Made by a program: the position numbers and the translations under genes
Shown: piece after piece, positions 50,212 to 59,106 of the stretch
How the letters are laid out: the number at the start of each line of letters is the position of its first letter
Position numbering within the stretch: the first letter of the stretch is position 1
Notes under the pieces: model-generated
The model's input: the letters and a program-made list of their open reading frames with translations, nothing else
The model's database searches: none
Told to the model about the DNA's origin: nothing
Assembly (NCBI RefSeq): GCF_026342735.1
Contig: NZ_JAPEMM010000001.1
Location: 3,472,001 to 3,536,000, forward strand
From: Streptomyces sp. NBC_00193
GTDB taxonomy: Bacteria; Actinomycetota; Actinomycetes; Streptomycetales; Streptomycetaceae
DNA length: 64,000 bases
Reading direction: 5' to 3'

Positions 50212-51525
50212 GTGCTCGGCATGTTCCTGCAGTTGGCCGTCATGGTGGCGGCCATCGCTCTCGGGTCCCGCAAGGGCGGGGTGGCCATGGGGCTCTGGGG
50301 AGCCGTCGGGGTCTTCGTGCTCGCGACGTTCTTCGGGGTCACCCCCGCCGACACCTCCGGCATCGTCGACGTCATGCTGATCATCCTCGCGGTGATCATG
50401 GCCGCCGCCGCGATGGAGGCGGCCGGCGGCATCGACTACCTCGTCGGACTGGCCGAGAGGGCGATCCGCCGCAAGCCCAGCCGGGTGGTCTACGTGGCTC
50501 CCCTCGTGTCCTGGGCCTTCACCCTGGGCGCCGGCACCGCCCACGTCTTCTACCCCCTGCTCCCCGTGATCCACGACGTGGCCCGCGAAGGCGGCGTCCG
50601 GCCGGAGCGGCCCATCGCGGTCGCCTCCATCGCGGCCACCTTCGGTATCACCGCCTCGCCCGTCTCCGCGGCCATGGCCGCCATGATCGTGATGTTCGAC
50701 GGGGACGGCTGGAACCTGCCCCGGATCATGGCCGTCGCCGTGCCGTCCACGCTGCTCGGCGTGCTCGTCGCGGCCACCGTGCAGTCCCGGATCGGCAAGG
50801 AGCTCGGGCAGGACGCCGAGTACCTGCGCCGGCTGGCCGCCGGTGAGATCGAGGCTCCGGCCCCGGCCGAAGCCGCCCCGCCGCTGCGGCCGCGGGCGCG
50901 CTGGTCCGCGTACCTCTTCCTCGGCGGGACCGTCGCCGTCGTCCTCAGCGGACTCTTCCCGGCCCTGCGCCCCGAGACGGCCGAGGGGCCGCTCTCGATG
51001 CCCGCCACCATCGAGATCCTGATGATGGCCGTGGCCGCGCTGATCCTGCTGCTGTGCAAGGTCGACGCCAAGCGGATACCCGGCACGGACGTGGCCAAGT
51101 CCGGGCTCGTCGCCGTCATCGGGGTCTTCGGGCTGTCGTGGCTGGGGCTGTCCTTCATCGGCGCCAACGAGACCCGGATCACCGGTGCGCTCGGCGGGGT
51201 CGCACAGGACCACCCGTGGTTCTTCACGATCATGCTGTTGCTCCTCTCCGCGCTGCTGTTCAGCCAGGCCACGACCACCAAGGCGCTGATGCCCCTCGGG
51301 CTCGCCCTCGGTATCCCGGCCCCCCTCCTCATCGCGATGTGGCCCGCCGTGAACGGCTATTTCCTGCTCCCCACCTACGGCACCTTCATCGCGGCGATCA
51401 ACTTCGACAGGACCGGCACCACCCGCGTCGGCCGCTTCGTCGTCAACCACTCCTTCATGCTGCCCGGCCTGATCACCACGTGCGTCGCGGTATCCACAGG
51501 CTTCGCTCTGGTTCAGATTGTCTGA
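50212..51525 (+). CDS. Anaerobic C4-dicarboxylate carrier, Dcu-type
   Basis: The 437-aa membrane protein has about 12 hydrophobic segments and a Dcu-like start (FLQLAVMVAAIALGSRKGGV). FGITASPVSAAMAAMI and LPTYGTFIAAINFDRTGTTR are typical of the family. GAAAGG before GTG 50212 sets the start; ATG 50221 is an alternative. Dcu carriers exchange fumarate, aspartate or malate for succinate in anaerobic enterobacteria. It sits directly upstream of the pyruvate formate-lyase genes. Confidence 0.85.
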   Translation: MLGMFLQLAVMVAAIALGSRKGGVAMGLWGAVGVFVLATFFGVTPADTSGIVDVMLIILAVIMAAAAMEAAGGIDYLVGLAERAIRRKPSRVVYVAPLVSWAFTLGAGTAHVFYPLLPVIHDVAREGGVRPERPIAVASIAATFGITASPVSAAMAAMIVMFDGDGWNLPRIMAVAVPSTLLGVLVAATVQSRIGKELGQDAEYLRRLAAGEIEAPAPAEAAPPLRPRARWSAYLFLGGTVAVVLSGLFPALRPETAEGPLSMPATIEILMMAVAALILLLCKVDAKRIPGTDVAKSGLVAVIGVFGLSWLGLSFIGANETRITGALGGVAQDHPWFFTIMLLLLSALLFSQATTTKALMPLGLALGIPAPLLIAMWPAVNGYFLLPTYGTFIAAINFDRTGTTRVGRFVVNHSFMLPGLITTCVAVSTGFALVQIV

Positions 51526-51572
51526 CCGGTCCAGCCCCTTTCGGGCTGCTCCGGCAGACCTCTCACAGAATC

Positions 51573-51590
51573 TTGTGAAAGTTTTCACAA
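51573..51590. promoter_or_regulatory. Rex operator upstream of pflB
   Basis: TTGTGAA (51573-51579), four bases, TTCACAA (51584-51590): a perfect dyad matching the Rex consensus (TTGTGAAnnnnTTCACAA). Rex is the NADH/NAD+-sensing repressor first described in S. coelicolor. A further TCACA half (51562-51566) lies upstream in inverted order. It is 137 bp before the pflB start. Confidence 0.85.
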
Positions 51591-51726
51591 GCGCACGAGG
51601 GACCTTTGACCTGCTCAAAGTGCCAGGTCAGGCGGGATGGGAGACCCTTGGGGTCGGGGATCAGGGGACTTTCGGGCCCCAGCTAGGGACCAACGCGGCG
51701 CCAAATGATCGATCAAAAGGCGTGCA

Positions 51727-54036
51727 ATGGATACAAGCAATGAGGCGACTCGGAAGGTGCGGGCGATGACTGCCACCCCTGCGGAAACCACGAAGAACGG
51801 CGAGGCCTGGAACGGCTTCAAGGGCGGTCTGTGGCGCGACGCCATCGACGTCCGCGACTTCATCCAGCAGAACTACACGCCGTACGAGGGTGACGACACC
51901 TTCCTCGCCGGCCCCACCGAGCGCACCACCGCCGTGTGGAAGGCGATCACGGACAAGTTCCCGGAGGAGCGCGAGAAGGGCGTCTACGACGTCGCGTACG
52001 ACATCCCGTCGTCGATCACCGCGCACGCCCCCGGTTACATCGACCGCGACAAGGACCTGATCGTCGGCCTCCAGACGGACGCCCCGCTCAAGCGCGCGAT
52101 CATGCCCTACGGCGGCTGGCGCATGGTCGCGGGCGCCCTGGAGACCTACGGCTACCCGGTCTCCGACGACCTGGAGAAGGTCTTCACGGAGTACCGCAAG
52201 ACCCACAACGCCGGTGTCTTCGACGCGTACACCCCCGACATCCGCGCCGCCCGCAAGGCCGGCATCGTGACCGGCCTGCCGGACGCGTACGGCCGCGGCC
52301 GCATCATCGGCGACTACCGCCGCGTGTCGCTCTACGGTGTCGACCGCCTCATCGCCGTCAAGAAGGAGGAGAAGGAGGAGATCAACTCCCTCCCCGCGGG
52401 CAACCGCTCGCTGGAGGAGACGATCCGCCTGCGCGAGGAGCTCTCCGAGCAGATCCGCGCCCTCGCCGAGCTCAAGGCGATGGCCGCCTCCTACGGGTGC
52501 GACATCTCCGGCCCGGCCACCACCGGCCGCGAGGCCATCCAGTGGCTGTACTTCGCGTACCTGGCCGCCGTGAAGGAGCAGAACGGCGCGGCCATGTCGC
52601 TCGGCCGCACCTCCACCTTCATCGACGTCTACCTCCAGCGCGACATCGAGGCCGGCATCCTCACCGAGGAGCAGGCCCAGGAGCTGGTCGACGACTTCAT
52701 CATCAAGCTCCGCATCGTCCGCTTCCTGCGCACCCCGGAGTACGACGAGCTCTTCTCCGGCGACCCCACCTGGGTCACCGAGTCGATCGCCGGCATGGGC
52801 GAGGACGGCCGTCCGCTGGTCACCAAGACCTCGTTCCGCTACCTCCACACCCTCTACAACCTCGGCCCGGCCCCCGAGCCGAACATGACCGTCTTCTGGT
52901 CGCCCCAGCTCCCGCAGGGCTTCAAGGAGTTCTGCGCCCGGGTCTCGATCGACACCTCCTCGGTGCAGTACGAGTCCGACGAGCTGATGCGCCCGCGCTT
53001 CGGCGACGACACCGCCATCGCCTGCTGCGTCTCGGCCATGCCGGTCGGCAAGCAGATGCAGTTCTTCGGCGCCCGCGTGAACCTCGCCAAGACCCTGCTC
53101 TACGCGATCAACGGCGGCCGCGACGAGAAGTCCGGAGCCCAGGTCGGCCCGTCCACCGGCGCCCTCACCTCCGAGGTGCTGGACTACGACCAGGTCATGG
53201 CCAAGTTCGACGAGCAGATGGAGTGGCTCGCCGACACCTACGTCCACGCCCTGAACGTCATCCACTACATGCACGACAAGTACGCCTACGAGCGCATCGA
53301 GATGGCGCTCCACGACCGCGACGTGCGCCGCACCATGGCCTGCGGCATCGCCGGCCTCTCGGTCGCCGCCGACTCGCTGGCCGCCATCAAGTACGCCAAG
53401 GTCACCGCCGTGCGCGACGAGACCGGCCTCGCCACCGACTACACCATCGAGGGCGACTACCCGGCCTACGGCAACAACGACGACCGCGTCGACTCGATCG
53501 CCGTCTGGCTGGTCGAGGAGTTCATGAAGAAGATCCGCAAGCACCCGACGTACCGCGGAGCCGAGCACACCCAGTCGGTGCTGACCATCACCTCGAACGT
53601 GGTCTACGGCAAGAAGACCGGCAACACGCCGGACGGACGCCGCGCCGGCGAGCCCTTCTCCCCGGGCGCCAACCCGATGAACGGCCGCGACACCCACGGC
53701 TACGTCACCTCGGCGCTGTCGGTCGCGAAGCTCCCGTACGAGGACGCCGAGGACGGCATCTCGCTGACCAACACCGTCACCCCCGACGGCCTGGGCCGCA
53801 CCCCCGAGGAGCGGATCAAGAACCTGGCGGGCGTCCTCGACGGCTACATGGCGGTCGACGGCTTCCACATGAACGTGAACGTGCTCAACCGCGACACGCT
53901 CATGGACGCCATGGAGCACCCGGAGAACTACCCGCAGCTCACCATCCGCGTCAGCGGATACGCGGTGAACTTCGTCCGCCTCACGCGCGCTCAGCAGCTC
54001 GACGTGCTGAACCGCACCTTCCACGGCTCTCTCTGA
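51727..54036 (+). CDS. pflB: Pyruvate formate-lyase (formate acetyltransferase)
   Basis: The 769-aa glycyl-radical enzyme splits pyruvate and CoA to formate and acetyl-CoA. The adjacent catalytic cysteines are Cys433-Cys434 (IACCVSAM) and the radical glycine is Gly744 in RVSGYAVNF. Length is normal for PFL. AAAAGG lies six bases before ATG 51727; ATG 51766 ([10 protein letters not shown]) is another possibility. The enzyme is destroyed by oxygen when active, so its presence implies anoxic metabolism. A Rex operator lies upstream. Confidence 0.95.
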   Translation: MDTSNEATRKVRAMTATPAETTKNGEAWNGFKGGLWRDAIDVRDFIQQNYTPYEGDDTFLAGPTERTTAVWKAITDKFPEEREKGVYDVAYDIPSSITAHAPGYIDRDKDLIVGLQTDAPLKRAIMPYGGWRMVAGALETYGYPVSDDLEKVFTEYRKTHNAGVFDAYTPDIRAARKAGIVTGLPDAYGRGRIIGDYRRVSLYGVDRLIAVKKEEKEEINSLPAGNRSLEETIRLREELSEQIRALAELKAMAASYGCDISGPATTGREAIQWLYFAYLAAVKEQNGAAMSLGRTSTFIDVYLQRDIEAGILTEEQAQELVDDFIIKLRIVRFLRTPEYDELFSGDPTWVTESIAGMGEDGRPLVTKTSFRYLHTLYNLGPAPEPNMTVFWSPQLPQGFKEFCARVSIDTSSVQYESDELMRPRFGDDTAIACCVSAMPVGKQMQFFGARVNLAKTLLYAINGGRDEKSGAQVGPSTGALTSEVLDYDQVMAKFDEQMEWLADTYVHALNVIHYMHDKYAYERIEMALHDRDVRRTMACGIAGLSVAADSLAAIKYAKVTAVRDETGLATDYTIEGDYPAYGNNDDRVDSIAVWLVEEFMKKIRKHPTYRGAEHTQSVLTITSNVVYGKKTGNTPDGRRAGEPFSPGANPMNGRDTHGYVTSALSVAKLPYEDAEDGISLTNTVTPDGLGRTPEERIKNLAGVLDGYMAVDGFHMNVNVLNRDTLMDAMEHPENYPQLTIRVSGYAVNFVRLTRAQQLDVLNRTFHGSL

Positions 54037-54059
54037 TCCTTTAGAGAGACCCACGAGCA

Positions 54060-54103
54060 CGCGCGGCCCGGGGCCGGCCGTCACCCGGCCCCGGGACCGC
54101 GCG
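54060..54103 (+). terminator. Strong hairpin between pflB and pflA
   Basis: CGCGCGGCCCGGGGCCGG (54060-54077) pairs with CCGGCCCCGGG-A-CCGCGCG (54085-54103), with one bulge, 24 bases after the pflB stop. It probably lets most transcripts end after pflB and a minority read on into the activase gene; it may also protect the pflB 3' end. Confidence 0.75.
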
Positions 54104-54146
54104 TCACCAGATCAGCCCACGGAATCTGGAAGCTGGAGCACCTGCC

Positions 54147-54974
54147 ATGACCGTCCTCTTCGGTACGAGCCTCCCCGTCGGCCACGCCAACGCGATCAGC
54201 GTGAGCGCCGGCCAGACGCCCGCCGCCGCGGCGACCCAGCGGCCGAGCGAGGGCACGGTGCACTCCTGGGACCTGTCCACCGGGGTCGACGGCCCCGGGA
54301 CCCGGTTCGTGACCTTCCTGTCCGGCTGCCCGCTGACCTGCCTGTACTGCCACAACCCCGACACCATGCGGATGCGCAACGGCAAGCGCACCTCGGCCGA
54401 CGACGTCATCGCCGAGGCCCGCAAGTACACCAAGTTCATCGCCGCCTCCGGGGGCGGCGCCACCATCTCCGGCGGCGAACCGCTGCTCCAGCCCGTCTTC
54501 GCCGGCGAACTGCTGCACCGGATGAAGAACGACCTCGGACTGCACACCGCGCTGGACACCTCCGGCTTCCTCGGGACCCGCGCCACCGACGCGCTCCTGC
54601 GCGACGTGGACCTGGTCCTGCTCGACATCAAGTCCTGGGACCGTGAGACGTACAAGAAGGTGACCGGCCGCCCGCTGGAGCCCACCCTCGACTTCGCCCG
54701 CCGCCTCGCCGACCTCGGCAAGGAGGTGCACCTGCGGTTCGTGCTGGTGCCGGGACTGACCGACGCCCGGGAGAACATCGAGGGCGTCGCCGCCTTCGCC
54801 GGGACCCTCGGCAACATCTCGCGGGTCGACGTACTGCCCTTCCACAAGCTCGGCGAGAGCAAGTGGGAGGCGCTCGACATGAAGTTCACCCTCCACGACA
54901 CGCCGTCGCCGACCGCGGGACAGGTAGCCGAGGCGAAGGCGATATTCGCCGCGCAGGGACTGAACGCGGTCTGA
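54147..54974 (+). CDS. pflA: Pyruvate formate-lyase activating enzyme (radical SAM)
   Basis: The 275-aa enzyme generates the glycyl radical on PFL. The radical SAM cluster motif is CPLTCLYC (Cys61, 65, 68), followed by GGGATISGGEPLLQP (the GGE motif) and VLLDIKSWD. A roughly 40-residue extension precedes the core WDLSTGVDGPGTRFV. GGAGCACCTGCC is upstream of ATG 54147. It depends on flavodoxin or ferredoxin for electrons. Confidence 0.94.
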   Translation: MTVLFGTSLPVGHANAISVSAGQTPAAAATQRPSEGTVHSWDLSTGVDGPGTRFVTFLSGCPLTCLYCHNPDTMRMRNGKRTSADDVIAEARKYTKFIAASGGGATISGGEPLLQPVFAGELLHRMKNDLGLHTALDTSGFLGTRATDALLRDVDLVLLDIKSWDRETYKKVTGRPLEPTLDFARRLADLGKEVHLRFVLVPGLTDARENIEGVAAFAGTLGNISRVDVLPFHKLGESKWEALDMKFTLHDTPSPTAGQVAEAKAIFAAQGLNAV

Positions 54975-55060
54975 GGGCGGAAACCCGCGCGCGGGCCCGC
55001 CCGAGCCCTCACCCGAACGGCGCACCGGTAAGCTCCGTATAACGGGCCAAAACGGTACAG

Positions 55061-55075
55061 ACCACCTAGCGTGGT
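55061..55075 (+). promoter_or_regulatory. Candidate leaderless promoter and dyad at the cytochrome b-like gene
   Basis: ACCAC-CTAGC-GTGGT forms a dyad just before GTG 55079. It contains TAGCGT, a possible -10, only seven bases from the start codon, and no ribosome-binding site is visible. This would fit a leaderless transcript, common in actinobacteria. The -35 is not clear. Confidence 0.35.
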
Positions 55076-55078
55076 GCT

Positions 55079-56173
55079 GTGTCCGAGCCCTCAGATGTCA
55101 TCGACGCCGCGCCGCCCCCACCGGTGCCCGAGACCCCGCCGCCGGCCGGGCGGTCCGTCACCGCACGGGCCACCCTGGCCGGCACCGTCGTCTCGCTCCT
55201 GCTCATCGTCGCGATCGTGCTCGGCAGCAGGCTGCTGCGGGACTTCGACTCGGCCCTGCTTCCCTACGCCGTCGCCACCGTCTTCCTGGCCTTCGGCGTG
55301 GCCTACCGGTACACCGTGTGGGTCTCGGCCCCCGGCGCGCGCCGCCTGTTCAAAAAGGGCTTCGGCAGCTTCTTCTCGGCAGAGAACTTCCGCAAGGCGC
55401 CCACCGCCGTGCCGAAGATGATCGCCACCTACCTCGGCTTCCAGAAGTTCCTCGGCGCCCGCTCGCGCCCCCGCTGGATCGCCCACCAGCTGATGTTCTG
55501 GGGCTGCCTGCTCGCCGCGGCGATCACCTTCCCGCTCACCTGGGGCTGGTTCACCTTCACCGGCGACAGCGCGACGGGCCCCGGGTACGAGATGCGGATC
55601 TGGGGCATCAAGGTCCTCGGATTCAACTCCCTGAACATCCTGGGCTGGCTGATGTTCCACGGCCTGGACATCGCCGCCGTCCTCGTCATCCCCGGAGCCT
55701 CGTACTTCCTGTACCGGCGGATGAAGGACCGCGGTGCCATGACCGGCCAGCGCTTCGCCTACGACCTGCTGCCGCTGATCTGCCTGATCGTCATCTCCGT
55801 GACCGGTCTGCTGCTGACCTTCTCCTCGATCTTCCTGCACGGCGGCGGATACGAGTTCCTCGCGATCCTGCACATGGTGTCGGTGGTGTTCACCCTCATC
55901 TACATCCCGTTCGGGAAGTTCTTCCACATCGTCCAGCGCCCGGCCGCCGTCGGCATGCAGCTCTTCAAGTACACGGCCCGCCAGGACGAGCAGGTCTTCC
56001 TCTGCAAGCGCTGCGAGGAGCCCATCGACACCACCCCGTACGTCGAGAACCTGCGGGGCACCATGCAGGACCTCAACCTCGACTTCAACGCCTTCGTCGA
56101 ATACTGCCCGCGCTGCAAGCGGGTCCTGCGCGGCAACGCCTACCTGACCCAGGTCAAGAAGGGTTTCAAGTGA
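55079..56173 (+). CDS. Cytochrome b-like membrane anchor with a zinc-ribbon tail
   Basis: The 364-aa membrane protein has six predicted helices (about 31-50, 60-80, 134-156, 186-211, 229-251, 259-283). Histidines in or beside them could ligate haem b: His136, 194, 254, 265 and 283. The cytoplasmic C-terminus carries Cys309/312 and Cys343/346 (CKRCEEP, CPRCKR), a rubredoxin- or zinc-ribbon-like site. This fits a quinone-linked membrane subunit for the molybdoenzyme that follows with a GTGA overlap. Automatic pipelines may call it a transporter, but the histidine pattern argues against that. Confidence 0.68.
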   Translation: MSEPSDVIDAAPPPPVPETPPPAGRSVTARATLAGTVVSLLLIVAIVLGSRLLRDFDSALLPYAVATVFLAFGVAYRYTVWVSAPGARRLFKKGFGSFFSAENFRKAPTAVPKMIATYLGFQKFLGARSRPRWIAHQLMFWGCLLAAAITFPLTWGWFTFTGDSATGPGYEMRIWGIKVLGFNSLNILGWLMFHGLDIAAVLVIPGASYFLYRRMKDRGAMTGQRFAYDLLPLICLIVISVTGLLLTFSSIFLHGGGYEFLAILHMVSVVFTLIYIPFGKFFHIVQRPAAVGMQLFKYTARQDEQVFLCKRCEEPIDTTPYVENLRGTMQDLNLDFNAFVEYCPRCKRVLRGNAYLTQVKKGFK

Positions 56174-58500
56174 CCGCGACCGACCCCGCCAAGGCCGCGT
56201 CCCGGCCCGTACGCGTCTCCATCGACCCCTCCATCGCGCCGCCCGGCACCCGCAACTTCCGCGACGCCGGAGGCATCCCCGCCGACCAGTGGCACGCCGA
56301 CCAGAACGGCGAGACCCTCGTCCCCACCCACTGCTGCTTCTGCGGGGTGCAGTGCGGGATGTACCTGCGCGTGGACAAGGGCGGCAAGGTCTTCGGCGTC
56401 GAGCCCCGCAACCACGACATCAACCGGATGCGGCTGTGCCCCAAGGGCATCAACGCCTACCAGCAGGTGAACCACCCGGACCGGCTGACCGCCCCGCTGA
56501 TGCGGCGCTCCCGGGACGAGGAGTTCAAGGAGTGCTCCTGGGACGAGGCCCTGGACTTCACCGTCTCCGAGATCCGGCGCATCCAGGAGGCCCACGGCAA
56601 CGACGCCTTCGGGCTGCTCGGCGGGGCCAGCCTGTTCTCCGAGAAGACCTACCTGGTCGGCAAGTTCGCCCGGGTCGCGCTGAAGACCAAGCACGTCGAC
56701 TACAACGGCCGCCTGTGCATGGTCAGCGCCGCCGGAGCCAACAAGCTCGCCTTCGGCATCGACCGGGCCGGCAACCCCTTCTCCGACATCCTCCTCACGG
56801 ACTGCCTGCTCATCGCCGGGTCGAACGTGGGGGAGTGCTTCCCCGTGATGACCCAGTACCTGTGGGGTGCGCGGGACCGCGGCGCCTCGCTGATCGTGAT
56901 CGACCCGCGCGAGACGGCCATCGCCCGCACCGCCGACATCCACGTCGCGCTCAAGCCCGGCACCGACTCGGCCTTCTTCAACGCCGTCCTGAACGTGGTC
57001 ATCGCCGAAGGCCTCACCGACGAGGCCTACATCGCCGCGAACACCACCGGCTGGGAAGAGGTCAAGAAGACCGTCGCCGAGTACCCGCCGTCCCGGTCCG
57101 CGGAGATCTGCGGGGTACCGGCCTCGCAGATCGTCCAGGTGGCACGCGTCTTCGCCGGCGCGGACAAGGCCATGGCCTGGCACGCCCGAGGCATCGAGCA
57201 CCACTCCCAGGGCGTCGAGAACTGCCTGTCCGTCATCAACCTGTGCGTGGCCACCGGCCACATCGGCAAGCCCGGCGCCGGCTACGGCACCATCACCGGC
57301 CAGGGCAACGGCCAGGGCGGCCGCGAGCACGGCCAGAAGTCCGACCTGCTGCCCGGCGGCCGCTCCATCACCAACCCGGAGCACCGCAAGCAGATCTGCC
57401 AGATCTGGGGCATCGAGGAGTCCGAACTCCCCGGCGCCGGCACCTCCATGATGGAGATGGTCTGGCAGATGCAGCGGGGGGAGATCCGCGGCCTCATCGG
57501 CATCTGCAACAACCCCTTCGTCTCCCTCCCCAACTACGCGGTGGTCAAGGACGGCTACGACACCGCCGAGTTCCACGCGCAGTTCGACTTCTTCCTCTCC
57601 GAGACCGCGGCCAACGCCCACGTGGTCTTCCCCGTCACCACCTGGGCCGAGGACGAGGGCGTGATGGCCAACGCCGAGGCCCGCGTGGTCAAGCACAACA
57701 AGGCCCAGGAGCCCCCCGCCGGAGTGCGCACCGACACCTGGGTCATCTGCGAACTCGCCCGGCGGCTCGGCGCCGGGAAGCACTTCGACTTCCCCGGCTC
57801 CCGCGAGGTGTTCGAGGAGCTGCGCGTCGCCTCCGCCGGGACGGTCAACGACTACTACGGCATCACCTACGACCGCCTCGACGAGACCGGCGGGATCGTC
57901 TGGCCCTGCCCCTCCACCGAGCACCCGGGCACCCCCCGGCTGTTCGAGGACGGCCGGACCTACCACCCCGACGGCAAGATCCACATGCAGGTCGTGGAAT
58001 GGCATCCGCCCATGGACGCCTACACCGAGGAGTACCCCCTCTCCCTCACCACCGGCCGCACCGTCGCGCACTTCCTCTCCGGCAACCAGACCCGCCGCCT
58101 CGGCGCCCTCGTCGAGCAGACCCCCCGCCCCTGGGTGGAGGTCCACCCCTCGCACGGCTTCCGCAACGGCGAACCGGTCCGGGTCGTCACCCGGCGCGGC
58201 AGCGAGGTGTTCCCGGCCCTGGTCACCGAGGCGATCCGCCCCGACACCGTCTTCATCCCGTACCACTGGCCCGTCCCGACGGCCGCGAACGCCCTGACCA
58301 TCGACGCCCTCGACCCCCGCTCGAAGATCCCCGAGTACAAGGTCTGCGCCGCCCGGATCGAGGCCGCCGAGCGGGTCGACGAGGTGCCCGCGCCGCCCAC
58401 CCCGCCGGGCCGCGAGGCCTATCCGGAGGCCCAGGTCTCCCGCACCGACCCCCTGCCCCCCACGTCCCCGCAGGGCCGTGGCACGGCGGAGAGGAGCTGA
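56170..58500 (+). CDS. Molybdopterin oxidoreductase, NasA/NapA-type nitrate reductase catalytic subunit
   Basis: The 776-aa enzyme binds one [4Fe-4S] cluster through Cys55-x2-Cys58-x3-Cys62-x27-Cys90 (CCFCGVQCGM, LCPKG). The presumed molybdenum ligand is Cys183 in NGRLCMVSAAGANK, which fits the NasA/NapA pattern CMxSA followed by FGxD rather than the (Sec/Cys)-His of formate dehydrogenases. There is no Tat signal, so it should be cytoplasmic. It lacks the C-terminal [2Fe-2S] of some NasA proteins. GTGA overlap with the cytochrome b-like gene; next come a ferredoxin, a Rieske protein and NarK. The likely reaction is nitrate to nitrite. Confidence 0.85.
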   Translation: MTATDPAKAASRPVRVSIDPSIAPPGTRNFRDAGGIPADQWHADQNGETLVPTHCCFCGVQCGMYLRVDKGGKVFGVEPRNHDINRMRLCPKGINAYQQVNHPDRLTAPLMRRSRDEEFKECSWDEALDFTVSEIRRIQEAHGNDAFGLLGGASLFSEKTYLVGKFARVALKTKHVDYNGRLCMVSAAGANKLAFGIDRAGNPFSDILLTDCLLIAGSNVGECFPVMTQYLWGARDRGASLIVIDPRETAIARTADIHVALKPGTDSAFFNAVLNVVIAEGLTDEAYIAANTTGWEEVKKTVAEYPPSRSAEICGVPASQIVQVARVFAGADKAMAWHARGIEHHSQGVENCLSVINLCVATGHIGKPGAGYGTITGQGNGQGGREHGQKSDLLPGGRSITNPEHRKQICQIWGIEESELPGAGTSMMEMVWQMQRGEIRGLIGICNNPFVSLPNYAVVKDGYDTAEFHAQFDFFLSETAANAHVVFPVTTWAEDEGVMANAEARVVKHNKAQEPPAGVRTDTWVICELARRLGAGKHFDFPGSREVFEELRVASAGTVNDYYGITYDRLDETGGIVWPCPSTEHPGTPRLFEDGRTYHPDGKIHMQVVEWHPPMDAYTEEYPLSLTTGRTVAHFLSGNQTRRLGALVEQTPRPWVEVHPSHGFRNGEPVRVVTRRGSEVFPALVTEAIRPDTVFIPYHWPVPTAANALTIDALDPRSKIPEYKVCAARIEAAERVDEVPAPPTPPGREAYPEAQVSRTDPLPPTSPQGRGTAERS

Positions 58501-58506
58501 CCCGCC

Positions 58507-59106
58507 ATGATGGGCCGCACGATCTTCATCGACCCGGGTCGCTGCATCGGCTGCCAGGCGTGCGTATCGGCCTGCCGTGAGTGCGATTCGCACCGCGGCA
58601 AATCGATGATCCACCTGGACTACACCGAACCCGGCATGTCCGTCGCCTCCCTCCCCAGCGTCTGCATGCACTGCGAGGACCCGGTCGCACCCTGCGCCGA
58701 GGTCTGTCCCGCCGACGCGATCCTGGTGACCGCCGACGGGGTGGTCCAGCAAGCCGACACCACCCGCTGCATCGGCTGCTCCAACTGCGTCAACGCCTGC
58801 CCCTTCGGCATCCCGAAGATCGACCTCCAGGCGAAGCTGCAGATGAAGTGCAACCTCTGCTACGACCGCACCGCCTACGGCCTCGCCCCGATGTGCGCGA
58901 CCGTCTGCCCGACCGGGGCCCTCTTCTACGGAACCCTCGAAGAGCTCCAGGCGGAGCGCCCCGGCGTCCAGGTGGCCGACTCCTTCGTCTTCGGCGACGT
59001 CGTCGTCCAGACCGGTGTGGCCATGGTCGTCCCCGCCGACAAGGTCCAGTGGCCCGTCCCCGGCGGCCTCCCCGTCGTCGAGATCAACGGAAGGGACGTG
59101 CGATGA
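58507..59106 (+). CDS. Four-cluster ferredoxin subunit (4Fe-4S dicluster type)
   Basis: The 199-aa protein has 17 cysteines in four blocks: 13/16/19/23 (CIGCQACVSAC), 53/56/63/67 (CMHCEDPVAPCAEVC), 88/91/94/98 (CIGCSNCVNACPFG) and 115/118/130/134 (CNLC, MCATVC). This is the NarH/DmsB/HybA electron-transfer type with four [4Fe-4S] clusters. GGAGAGGAG precedes ATG 58507 (ATG 58510 also possible). It would wire the molybdoenzyme to the membrane subunit. Its stop overlaps the Rieske start. Confidence 0.93.
   Translation: MMGRTIFIDPGRCIGCQACVSACRECDSHRGKSMIHLDYTEPGMSVASLPSVCMHCEDPVAPCAEVCPADAILVTADGVVQQADTTRCIGCSNCVNACPFGIPKIDLQAKLQMKCNLCYDRTAYGLAPMCATVCPTGALFYGTLEELQAERPGVQVADSFVFGDVVVQTGVAMVVPADKVQWPVPGGLPVVEINGRDVR

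Noticed and set aside
51562..51579. A second Rex site formed by TCACAG and TTGTGA
   Set aside because: The half-sites are in the wrong orientation for the Rex dyad and share one arm with the perfect site.
56170..58500. Formate dehydrogenase, since formate-producing PFL lies just upstream
   Set aside because: The molybdenum ligand region reads LCMVSA followed by FGID, the NasA/NapA pattern. Formate dehydrogenases have Cys or Sec followed by His. The neighbours are NarK and, further up, NirBD.
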